A DNA stretch of 64,000 nt, taken from the NCBI GenBank assembly GCA_964409775.1, contig CAYPEI010000021.1:1-64000 (forward strand), written 5' to 3'. The translations under genes and the position numbers were made by a program. Position 1 is the first letter of the stretch, and each line of letters begins with the position of its first letter. The notes under the pieces are model-generated. The model saw nothing but the letters and a program-made list of their open reading frames with translations, did no database searches and had not been told where the DNA came from. This document shows, one piece after another, positions 57,270 to 64,000 of this stretch. This DNA comes from JAHBXL01 sp964409775. Lineage in GTDB: Bacteria > Planctomycetota > Phycisphaerae > Phycisphaerales > UBA1924.

Positions 57270-58823
57270 TCAAGGAGCGGCGTCGATCACCGGTGGCGCA
57301 GCGTCGCCGGTCCGAAGGCTGACGGTCCATCCCGGCGACAACACGTGCATGCGCAAGCCCTCGAAGGAGCAGGTCTGCCTCGCGTCGCGCGGCTTCTCGC
57401 CGGGTCTGAAGGCGTCGGTCTTTATGAAGACGGGGGCCGACATTGCCGGTCCCAGTTTCCCATGGGGAAAGTATGACTGCACGCGGCCGTCATCCGTCAA
57501 TCGAATCGCTGCGCCCATCTCCATGAACGAGCCCCAGCGAGCATCGGTCGTCGCCAAGGCCCACAGCACGCCGCCCGCGGCATTCTGCGTCCGTTCCGCA
57601 AATGCGAGGCAGCGTGTTGCCACGACCGCCCCGGGCACTTCATCAGTGCCCTTCGAAAGCACGAGGGCGCCGGTGAAGAGGGCGTCCTGCGGCAGGTCCG
57701 GGTCGATGAAGAAGCGGCCTCGCCGGGCGTGCATGCTCGCATCGCCTCGAATGAACCGGGCGTCGGTCCGATCCACTTCCTTCTTCAACTCAGCGGGTTC
57801 CACTGACCACTCGCGTGAGAGTTCGGCGATGCGCTCGCATGAGAGCAGGCCGGAGGTCAGTTCCCGGATGTTCACGCGCTCGCCTGCCACGATCTGGCGA
57901 AGCGAGATCCCCGTGATCAGCGGGGGCGTGGGCCACTCGCCGCGGGGAGGGCGGATCGTGATCCGAGAATCGGGCGTCAGGTGCATGAGACACGCGGCGC
58001 CGGTTCCGAAGACCTCGGCGACTCCGTTTGGATCGACGCACAGGGCGGTGCGGCTGTCCATGCCGATGCCCAGAACATCGCGTCCTTGTTCGACACGGAT
58101 TCGCCCCAGAAAAACGGCGAGTCGAGCGATCCTCGCGCGCTCGGTGAAGTGGCTGTCGAAGATGACCCCCGGAGTCAGTTCGAGAAAGCCGGTGGTGAAC
58201 GAGATCTGCCGGGCGAAGGGATCCCGGAGCGCGGCGGCGGCGTCGCACGAGCCTCCCGCGGCGTCGTAGATCACTTCGCCGAGCACAGCGCAGCCGGCGC
58301 TGGTGCCGCCGACCACTCCGCCCTGTGAATAGACCTCGCGAATCGCGCTCTCGACGGGCGACCCTTTCCACCACTGGCAGTATCGAGTCTGGGAGCCGCC
58401 GCGAATCCAGATGATGTGCGCATCGCGGATGGCCGCGGCGAGTTGCTCATCGCGGGCACCGGTGGCGTTGATTGAGAACTGGCGGACGCTGGCTGCGCCG
58501 CAGGCCTTGAATCGCGATGCGGCGTCGCGCGAACCTTCGGCCGGTTCTTCCTCTGCCGGCTGGTCCTGCTCGCCATCTCTGCTCCCCAGTACCACCACGC
58601 GGACGCCGCCCTCGCCCCCCTTGGTCCGCTCGGCAAATGGGCGAGCCTGCTTCATCATCCAGTCGAAAGCCGGAGCCGCCCAAGCGTCGTTCGCGAGCGA
58701 GCCGCCGCCCTCTGCGCAGATGGACCCCTGGCCGGACACGTGCGTCGAAGCCAGCGCGATTGCAAAGATGGCTGTGGCTGCACGATGGGGGGAGGTTCGT
58801 ATCGCGGCCGATATCCGCCGCAC
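57270..58823 (-). CDS. Secreted peptidase S51-like protein (cyanophycinase/dipeptidase E fold)
   Basis: 517 residues. The S51 core is clear: IIWIRGGSQTRYCQWWKGSP, the nucleophile elbow VVGGTSAGCAVLGE, FLELTPGVIFDSHFTERARI (with the catalytic-type histidine) and VLGIGMDSRTALCVD. Cyanophycinases have exactly this GGTSAGAA-type elbow and DSHF.eR.R block. A signal peptide (ATAIFAIALASTHVSGQ) suggests export. The C-terminal 170 residues form an extra beta-rich domain without a match. The start is uncertain: GTG 58823 gives a good signal peptide, but the frame is open to 59609 and no ribosome-binding site is obvious. Function is hydrolysis of a peptide-type substrate, possibly an acidic polymer; the substrate is inference. 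Confidence 0.78.
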   Translation of the reverse strand: MRRISAAIRTSPHRAATAIFAIALASTHVSGQGSICAEGGGSLANDAWAAPAFDWMMKQARPFAERTKGGEGGVRVVVLGSRDGEQDQPAEEEPAEGSRDAASRFKACGAASVRQFSINATGARDEQLAAAIRDAHIIWIRGGSQTRYCQWWKGSPVESAIREVYSQGGVVGGTSAGCAVLGEVIYDAAGGSCDAAAALRDPFARQISFTTGFLELTPGVIFDSHFTERARIARLAVFLGRIRVEQGRDVLGIGMDSRTALCVDPNGVAEVFGTGAACLMHLTPDSRITIRPPRGEWPTPPLITGISLRQIVAGERVNIRELTSGLLSCERIAELSREWSVEPAELKKEVDRTDARFIRGDASMHARRGRFFIDPDLPQDALFTGALVLSKGTDEVPGAVVATRCLAFAERTQNAAGGVLWALATTDARWGSFMEMGAAIRLTDDGRVQSYFPHGKLGPAMSAPVFIKTDAFRPGEKPRDARQTCSFEGLRMHVLSPGWTVSLRTGDAAPPVIDAAP

Positions 58824-58937
58824 GAACCGGCCAAACCACAAACATCGTGGACTGGAAGAGTCCAACGGGAAAACTGTGCCTACACCGTTCGGGTTTCGTG
58901 ATAGACTTGTCCGATCACTCACAGCGAGGTGCCCTCC

Positions 58938-61208
58938 GTGCTTCACTCTTCGGCAATTCTGCCGCGACGCGCTGCGTGTGTTGCCGCGATCGGCTTGCTC
59001 TTCGCGTCGGCGGGTGCCGCTCATGCGGACCGAATCTATGTCAATCGCGCGGTTCCGGCGTCCGGAGATGGAGCGTCGTGGGGCAGTGCATTCGCCGACT
59101 TGAACAGCGCGCTGGCGATCGCTGAGGCTGGTGACGAGATCTGGGTCGCCCGCGGCGTGTATCGTCCCGCGCCCGCAGGGGGGAGCCGGAATGCCTCCTT
59201 TGTGCTCAAAACCGGGGTGGCTCTCTTCGGAGGATTTGTCGGTGACGAGGTGTCGCGGGAGCTGCGAGACCCCGCGGCGAACCCGAGTGTGCTCAGCGGG
59301 GATTTGAATGCCGACGATGGTCCGGCGTTCGCCAATACCGGGGACAACTGTTATCGCGTGGTTACCGCGGTTTCTCTGGGGAGCGGTGTCATTCTCGATG
59401 GATTCGTGATCGAAGGTGGCCGTGCCGATGGAGCCTCGGGCCCAACAGTTGCCGGTTCGCGGGATTCTGCATCGGCCCTGCTCATCGAAGGCTCGCAACT
59501 GACGCTGATTGACTGCGTTTTCCGCCGCAACTGGGGCCTGGTCTCCGGCGCGGTGGCCGATATCGGGCCCGGGTCGATGTTCCTGGGATGCTCGTTCATT
59601 CAAAACCATGCCGAGGATGGCGGTGCCGGGTTGCTGATCGGCGAAAGCGCCGAGGCGATTGTCGACACGTGCCGCTTTGTTGACAATTCAACCATCGGGG
59701 ACGGCGCCGGAATGCTGATCCGGCCGACCGGGGTGGTGCAGATCAGTATGTGCGAGTTCACCGGGAACAGCGCCCAGCGCGGCGGGGGGGTCTGTTTTGC
59801 GCCTGCCGCGGCGGGAGACGTGTCCGGGTGCGAGTTCCGCGTGAATGCGGCGCACGAAGGTGGGGGGCTCGCGGCCATCGAGTCCTCGCCCGTCATCGAT
59901 TCCTGTCTGTTCGTCGGGAACTCCGCCGTGTTGAGCGGCGGCGGAACTTTCGCGGAGGCCGGCTCGCCGTCCATACTCCACTGCACGTTCACGTTCAATC
60001 ACGCCGCGGAGGGGCTGACGGAAGGGCTTGGCGGCCAGGGCGGATCGGGCGGCGGCGGCAGTTGGTATCGGGGCGGCGCAGGACTGGTGCGGGATACCTG
60101 CTACTCCAACAACGTCGCTTCGCTCGGCGCCGGGCTGTATGTCATCGAGGACAATCACATCCGGGTGGAGCACTGCATGTTCCAACTGGGCCGGGCCAAC
60201 GAGGCCGGCGGTTTTTACACGTTGAGTTCGGCTCCGACGCTGGTGGACTGCCTGTTCACGGATAACGCCGCGTTTGGAGGGTCCTTCGGCGTGGGCGGCG
60301 GGGTCAGCAACTACTTCAGCGCTTCCACGCTGGAGAACTGCCAGTTTGAGCGGAACTTCGCGGGACTGGGTGGCGGAGGGATCTACAACGAAGGCGATGC
60401 GCCGGTGATCCGGCGGTGCGTGTTCCGGCAGAACTCCGCGTTTGATCCCGCCGGCGGATGGGGCGGCGGAATCCTCAACGGCTTCAACACCGCGGCGACG
60501 ATCGAGAACTGCGAGTTCACGGCGAACGCCGCGCGGTACGGCGGAGGGATCGCCGACCATTTCAACTCGGTGCCGCACATCACCAACTGCACACTTGTGG
60601 CCAACCAGGCCACAGAACAGGGCGGCGGCGTGCACGCGCTGCTGAACGCCGGGGCCGTCTACCGGAACTGCGTGATTTCGGGCAACTCGCCGGAACAGGT
60701 TACGGGTCATCAATCGGTCAACATCGGATGGTCGCTTGTCGAGGGTGGGCATGTCGGGATTGGGAACTTCTCGGCGATTCCGGGCTTTGTCCGCGAGCCT
60801 GATCCGGGCGAGGATCTGGTGTGGGGCACGCACGATGACGACCTCGGCGACCTCCGGCCGGCACGCAACTCGCCGATCATCGACGCCGGTGACCCGGATG
60901 TGATTTCGGATGTCGCGGGCGGGGACGTCATGGGCGAACCGCGGCTTCGTGACGACCCCGGCGCTCCGGACGTCGGCCCGGCGTCGGGCATGGGCAGGCC
61001 GGCAGTCGATCTCGGAGCGTTCGAGTTCCAGGGAGTGAGTTGCCCGGCGGACTTCAACGGCGATCTTGTCATTACCGTGCCGGACATCTTCTCTTTCTTG
61101 TCGGCCTGGTTCGCCGGATCTTCAGCGGCGGACATCAACCGGTCGCGTGCGCTCGGTGTGGATGACATCTTCGCATACCTGAGCGCATACTTCGCGGGAT
61201 GTCCCTGA
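58938..61208 (+). CDS. Secreted parallel beta-helix protein with paired dockerin-like C-terminus
   Basis: 756 residues. A signal peptide (RRAACVAAIGLLFASAGAAHA) is followed by a right-handed parallel beta-helix of about 600 residues. Its rungs are visible as repeated turns such as IDCVFRRNWG, IENCEFTANAARYGGG, LENCQFERNFAGLGGG and ITNCTLVANQATEQGGG, with the N-terminal entry IYVNRAVPASGDGASWGSAF seen in polymorphic/pectate-lyase-like proteins. Such helices bind or cut polysaccharides, but no catalytic residues can be picked out. The C-terminus repeats the GC-type dockerin: CPADFNGDLVITVPDIFSFL and a second half DINRSRALGVDDIFAYLSAY ending AGCP. GTG 58938 has GAGG eight bases before it; GTG 58929 is an alternative. 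Confidence 0.82.
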   Translation: MLHSSAILPRRAACVAAIGLLFASAGAAHADRIYVNRAVPASGDGASWGSAFADLNSALAIAEAGDEIWVARGVYRPAPAGGSRNASFVLKTGVALFGGFVGDEVSRELRDPAANPSVLSGDLNADDGPAFANTGDNCYRVVTAVSLGSGVILDGFVIEGGRADGASGPTVAGSRDSASALLIEGSQLTLIDCVFRRNWGLVSGAVADIGPGSMFLGCSFIQNHAEDGGAGLLIGESAEAIVDTCRFVDNSTIGDGAGMLIRPTGVVQISMCEFTGNSAQRGGGVCFAPAAAGDVSGCEFRVNAAHEGGGLAAIESSPVIDSCLFVGNSAVLSGGGTFAEAGSPSILHCTFTFNHAAEGLTEGLGGQGGSGGGGSWYRGGAGLVRDTCYSNNVASLGAGLYVIEDNHIRVEHCMFQLGRANEAGGFYTLSSAPTLVDCLFTDNAAFGGSFGVGGGVSNYFSASTLENCQFERNFAGLGGGGIYNEGDAPVIRRCVFRQNSAFDPAGGWGGGILNGFNTAATIENCEFTANAARYGGGIADHFNSVPHITNCTLVANQATEQGGGVHALLNAGAVYRNCVISGNSPEQVTGHQSVNIGWSLVEGGHVGIGNFSAIPGFVREPDPGEDLVWGTHDDDLGDLRPARNSPIIDAGDPDVISDVAGGDVMGEPRLRDDPGAPDVGPASGMGRPAVDLGAFEFQGVSCPADFNGDLVITVPDIFSFLSAWFAGSSAADINRSRALGVDDIFAYLSAYFAGCP

Positions 61209-62043
61209 CGTCGGCGATCTCACGGACACCAAGTTCAGATTCATGAGCCGGGGCTTCGGACGGGTTGCCATCGGGCGCTGCGCTCTCCACCGCAAACTCG
61301 GAGTTTTGCACCGCGCGTCGATGTCGCGTTTGCGTTTCGGCGGACGTGTGATATGGTGAAGCCTGCAAGCCGGCGCACCGCGAAGGTCGTGCGCGAACCG
61401 GAGCGGGGCATGCCGCGTCGTACAAGACACGGCACCCCGGGGCCAGCGTCGTCGCCCGAATCCGATTCCTCGCGCGTGATCCTTCGCGGTGCGTCGGCGG
61501 CTATTGACGGTACGGCTTTCGGCTCTCCATCGCGGCACGCGTTCATCCACGGCGGTCAACTCGGTTGTGTGCGTAGAAGCCGCCTGGTCGCTGTCCAACG
61601 GGCGGCATTTCGGCCATGCTTGACGCGACGTTGACCGCGATGACCCATCGCAGGCTCAGGTTGTTCGCGACCCGCAAGTCGCCTGGGCGATGAAACTCGG
61701 TCTGTTCGCGCTTACGCGGGGTCTGTCGCCGTGATGAGCCCGGCTTGACTCACTGCGCGTTGGGAGGCCGCATCGCCTGGCCTGGTCACGGTCAACCACC
61801 GATCCGTTCAGCCAGGCGTGCGGTGGTTGAAGTGGCGACGCGGCAAGATCGGCCGCGGCCCGGCCATCGTTGGCTGTACTCACTCAAACACCGGTCGTCG
61901 CGTGACAATGACCCTCGCCGTCCGATCGCGTTGCGATCTGGCATCTGAGTTGCAATGGGAGCGGTGTTCGAACCGACACGGCCGCATCCGTCTGCAGCGG
62001 AAGCGGTCAGGACCACACACCATCCAACTGAAAGGGAGATTCG
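61209..62043. other. 835-base interval without a recognisable gene
   Basis: Only short frames of non-native composition are present, with no ribosome-binding sites. A TTGCGT ... TATGGT pair (61330-61335, 61352-61357, 16-base spacer) looks like a promoter but leads to no clear gene. The stretch lies between two secreted-protein genes and could be a decayed gene, a non-coding RNA region or an assembly artefact. Confidence 0.45.
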
Positions 62044-62469
62044 ATGTTTCGCAAAGTAGCAGTCGCGATTCTCGCGGCGGTCACGATGATCACGCTTTCT
62101 GTCCCGCAGGCCGCGCAGGCCGCGGGCAACGGCGACTACCGCGTTCGCGCCCGGATGCGCACCGGCACACCGTTCGAGGGCAAGTCTGACTACCGCGAGC
62201 GGATCCGCAACAACACCCTGATCCAGACGTTCAACGTTGAAGTCAGCGGCGCTCAACCGGGCCAGGTGTTCGAGATTCACATCAACGGCGTGCTGTTCGG
62301 AACGATGATCGCCAACGACCTCGGGTCGGCCGAACTCGAGTTCCGCACGGCCACTGTCGACAACAACCCGCAGGATGAGGAGCCGCCGCTGCCGACCGAC
62401 TTCCCGCGCATTAACGCCGGCGATGTCATCACCGTCGGCACGCTCACGGGCACATACCGGAACGGCTGA
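62044..62469 (+). CDS. Small secreted protein of unknown function (141 aa)
   Basis: A signal peptide (VAILAAVTMITLSVPQAAQA) and a mature part of about 115 residues: DYRVRARMRTGTPFEGKSDY, VEVSGAQPGQVFEIHINGVL and the end INAGDVITVGTLTGTYRNG. The even pattern of strands suggests a small beta-sandwich. I see no known family; the 'G..FeihinG...gt' strand pair is reminiscent of CHRD-like or adhesin-type domains, but weakly so. AAGGGAG lies seven bases before ATG 62044, so the start is firm. The 22-base C tract and another secreted-protein gene follow downstream. Confidence 0.75.
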   Translation: MFRKVAVAILAAVTMITLSVPQAAQAAGNGDYRVRARMRTGTPFEGKSDYRERIRNNTLIQTFNVEVSGAQPGQVFEIHINGVLFGTMIANDLGSAELEFRTATVDNNPQDEEPPLPTDFPRINAGDVITVGTLTGTYRNG

Positions 62470-62517
62470 GCACGACCCTCCTGCGCTCGCGGCGATCCAC
62501 CTCCGCGAGTCGCATCA

Positions 62518-62539
62518 CCCCCCCCCCCCCCCCCCCCCC
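62518..62539 (+). repeat. Homopolymeric C tract of 22 bases upstream of a secreted-protein gene
   Basis: Twenty-two consecutive C residues, 95 bases before ATG 62635 and 48 bases after the upstream stop. Tracts of this length change by slipped-strand mispairing in other bacteria and alter promoter spacing or frame. No coding frame crosses it here. Sequencing through such a run is error-prone, so the exact length is uncertain. Confidence 0.8.
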
Positions 62540-62634
62540 ACCCGTGGCGCGAGAGCATCACGGGAGGGATTCCCACACTGCGGCAATCGCCTTGCCGCGA
62601 CGAAAACAACGCCCCGCGCATAGGAGGCATCGCC

Positions 62635-63465
62635 ATGCAGGTCACCGTCCGAGCGCTCTCTGTCGCCGCATCGGGTCTATTCGCCGCATCCGTGATGGGC
62701 CAGCCTACGTTGCCCAACGAGTTCGAGGCGCCCGGCGTTTCTCTCCAGCCTCTGTTCTCGTACTTCGGCGGCGTGAACGGGTTTGGCACTGAACCCTCGT
62801 CGCAACTCGCCCACTCGGGAAACAGCCTGCGGGTGTGGGGCAACTTCCGTTCGGACTTCTTCTCGTCCGCGGGCTTTGCGGTCGGCACGCTGGGCATCAC
62901 CGCGTCGCAGATGGTCCGTCCGCCGGGCGCGAACACGGTGAGCGTCAGCGTCATCGCACCACAGACGACCGGGACCCTCGGGCTGTACATGACGTTCCGC
63001 GAGGATGACAACGGCGACAACGTGATCGATGTCAACGCTGATGACGACAACTGGACCGTGGGGCCGATCTTCCTCGTTCCCGGTGCACAGGTGATCAACG
63101 TGCCGTTGAGCGCGCTCGAGGACGCCAACCCGGGGATTGGGAACGACATCAACAACCTGTTGACCGCCGCACGTATCGGGTATTTTCTGACCTTCGAAAC
63201 GCGCAATGCCTGGCCGGGCGGCCGCATTGTCACGCCGGTGTCCGTGTTTGTCGATCACCTGGGCTTGTACGTGGGCAATCAGTCGCTCCCGACCGGCGGC
63301 TGCAATGTCGACCTCGATGGTTCCGGCGCGGCGGATGTTCCCGATGTCTTCGCGTTCCTCTCGTTGTGGTTTGCCGGGAGCGCCGCCGCGGATTTCGATG
63401 GGGCCAACGGCTTGGGAGTGCCGGACATTTTCGCGTTTCTCACGGCGTGGTTTGCCGGCTGCTGA
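62635..63465 (+). CDS. Secreted protein with paired dockerin-like C-terminus
   Basis: 276 residues. A signal peptide (VAASGLFAASVMGQ) is followed by about 200 residues resembling a single carbohydrate-binding beta-sandwich (FGTEPSSQLAHSGNSLRVWG, LYMTFREDDNGDNVIDVNAD, VFVDHLGLYVGNQSLP), which is the shape of galactose-binding or CBM-like domains. The C-terminus carries the two repeats DLDGSGAADVPDVFAFLSLW and DFDGANGLGVPDIFAFLTAW, ending in AGC. AGGAGG nine bases before ATG 62635 fixes the start. It is the third such anchor protein in the window, and the only one directly downstream of a homopolymer tract. Confidence 0.8.
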   Translation: MQVTVRALSVAASGLFAASVMGQPTLPNEFEAPGVSLQPLFSYFGGVNGFGTEPSSQLAHSGNSLRVWGNFRSDFFSSAGFAVGTLGITASQMVRPPGANTVSVSVIAPQTTGTLGLYMTFREDDNGDNVIDVNADDDNWTVGPIFLVPGAQVINVPLSALEDANPGIGNDINNLLTAARIGYFLTFETRNAWPGGRIVTPVSVFVDHLGLYVGNQSLPTGGCNVDLDGSGAADVPDVFAFLSLWFAGSAAADFDGANGLGVPDIFAFLTAWFAGC

Positions 63466-63581
63466 GGTCGACCGACGACAGAGGTTGAGATTTCGGGGTG
63501 CGTGTTGTGGTCGGGAGGAGAAACGCAGGCGACGTGCGATCGCGCAGGACCGCGCCGGGTCAGGTGCATCGCGGGCAGCCG

Positions 63582-64000
63582 TTACTTTCTCCGCGTGGCG
63601 ACAACCACACGCGGCAGACCGTCCATGTCTGTCAGAATCCGCGGGTGCTCCAGACCCGGCTGCTCTCCGGCGAACCGTGAGACCTGCTCCGCGGTGCACG
63701 CCGCGACCTCGACCATCACGACGCCGCCGGGCCTCAGATACTCGGCGGCCTGCTCGATGATCGGCTTGACGAACATCAGCCCATCGGCCCCGCCGCGCAG
63801 GGCGGCGTGCGGTTCATGGTCCTTGACGTTCGCCGGCACCGCGTCCCACTCGTAATCGGGGATGTACGGAGGATTGGCCAGGAGGTAGTGCAGGTCTCGC
63901 CCGGCCCCGCCCGAGGCGACTTGCAGAGGAGCGAGCAGATCGCCGTTGAGCAGTTCGATCCGGTCCGCGACGGTGTGCCGCTCGGCGTTTTTTCGTGCGA
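63582..64000 (-). CDS. prmC: Peptide chain release factor N5-glutamine methyltransferase PrmC (partial, 3' part)
   Basis: The frame is open to the window edge (about 139 residues visible, N-terminal part missing). The NPPY catalytic motif is present in HYLLANPPYIPDYEW, followed by HEPHAALRGGADGLMFVKP, the PrmC/HemK segment that begins yEP..AL.GG.dGL, and PGGVVMVEVAA. PrmC methylates the GGQ glutamine of release factors 1 and 2. prfA often lies next to it but would be outside the window. The ORF starting at 63839 is only an internal methionine, not the true start. Other N5-glutamine methyltransferases share this motif, so PrmC is likely rather than certain. Confidence 0.85.
   Translation of the reverse strand, partial: ARKNAERHTVADRIELLNGDLLAPLQVASGGAGRDLHYLLANPPYIPDYEWDAVPANVKDHEPHAALRGGADGLMFVKPIIEQAAEYLRPGGVVMVEVAACTAEQVSRFAGEQPGLEHPRILTDMDGLPRVVVATRRK

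Noticed and set aside
61353..61634. 93-codon plus-strand frame in the 0.8 kb gap
   Set aside because: Arg/Ser-rich, no ribosome-binding site and no resemblance to a protein family; its ATG overlaps the promoter-like TATGGT.
1..64000. CRISPR arrays, rRNA or tRNA genes, integrase or transposase genes
   Set aside because: No regularly spaced repeats, no tRNA T-loop (GGTTCGAATC-type) outside coding DNA and no catalytic transposase/integrase motif were found; a dedicated search (tRNAscan, CRISPR finder) would settle this.

Overview
The window is high-GC bacterial DNA that reads as a member of the Planctomycetota, most likely class Phycisphaerae. The main pointers are three secreted proteins ending in a paired dockerin-like motif (repeats built on VPDIFAFL.AWFAG), which I know mainly from Phycisphaerae, a bacterial topoisomerase VI B subunit, several short unknown proteins of a planctomycete style, and a gene set for a lipopolysaccharide-bearing outer membrane. 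The assignment is inference from protein character; no rRNA or tRNA gene is present to confirm it.

Layout. 1-9050: end of a possible nucleotidyltransferase, the wall-elongation pair mrdA-rodA, and on the other strand an operon of a secreted unknown, an M48 metallopeptidase and a DapF-acetyltransferase fusion. 9100-16000: NifU-like protein, csrA, ndk, a three-gene unknown operon (zinc ribbon, unknown, lipoprotein), lpxI with an FtsJ/TlyA-type methyltransferase, and two unknown exported/membrane proteins. 16000-22100: M20 hydrolase, class-III aminotransferase, astA and astD, which together look like an ornithine-to-glutamate succinyl pathway. 22200-30000: folE2, rpsL-rpsG, a ThiF/MoeB protein, a multi-HTH protein, a DinB-like protein, adk and fusA. 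30300-42100: envelope polysaccharide genes (O-antigen-ligase-like, WecA/MraY-like, lptD, sulfotransferase, gmhA) interrupted by an argJ / HMG-CoA lyase / crotonase block. 42100-55100: homogentisate dioxygenase, a dockerin protein, miaB, ligA, a CYTH protein, top6B, and the divergent katA/oxyR pair. 55200-64000: MuiA-like protein, S51 peptidase, a beta-helix dockerin protein, an empty 0.8 kb stretch, two small secreted proteins separated by a 22-base C tract, and the 3' part of prmC.

How they work together. mrdA, rodA and dapF point to a conventional diaminopimelate peptidoglycan wall. lpxI, gmhA, the WecA-like and ligase-like proteins and lptD point to lipid A, heptose, O-antigen and outer-membrane export. 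The M20-aminotransferase-astA-astD set can be drawn as a complete route from ornithine and succinyl-CoA to glutamate and succinate.

The strongest structural signal not tied to any one gene is promoter placement. In about ten genes a -10-like hexamer (TAGACT, TATGAT, TATAAC, TAAACT, TACTTT, TACCAT) ends 5-7 bases before the start codon and no Shine-Dalgarno is visible. These genes are probably expressed from leaderless mRNAs, alongside genes with ordinary GGAGG-type sites. Most coding calls rest on recognised motifs; start sites were chosen by hand.
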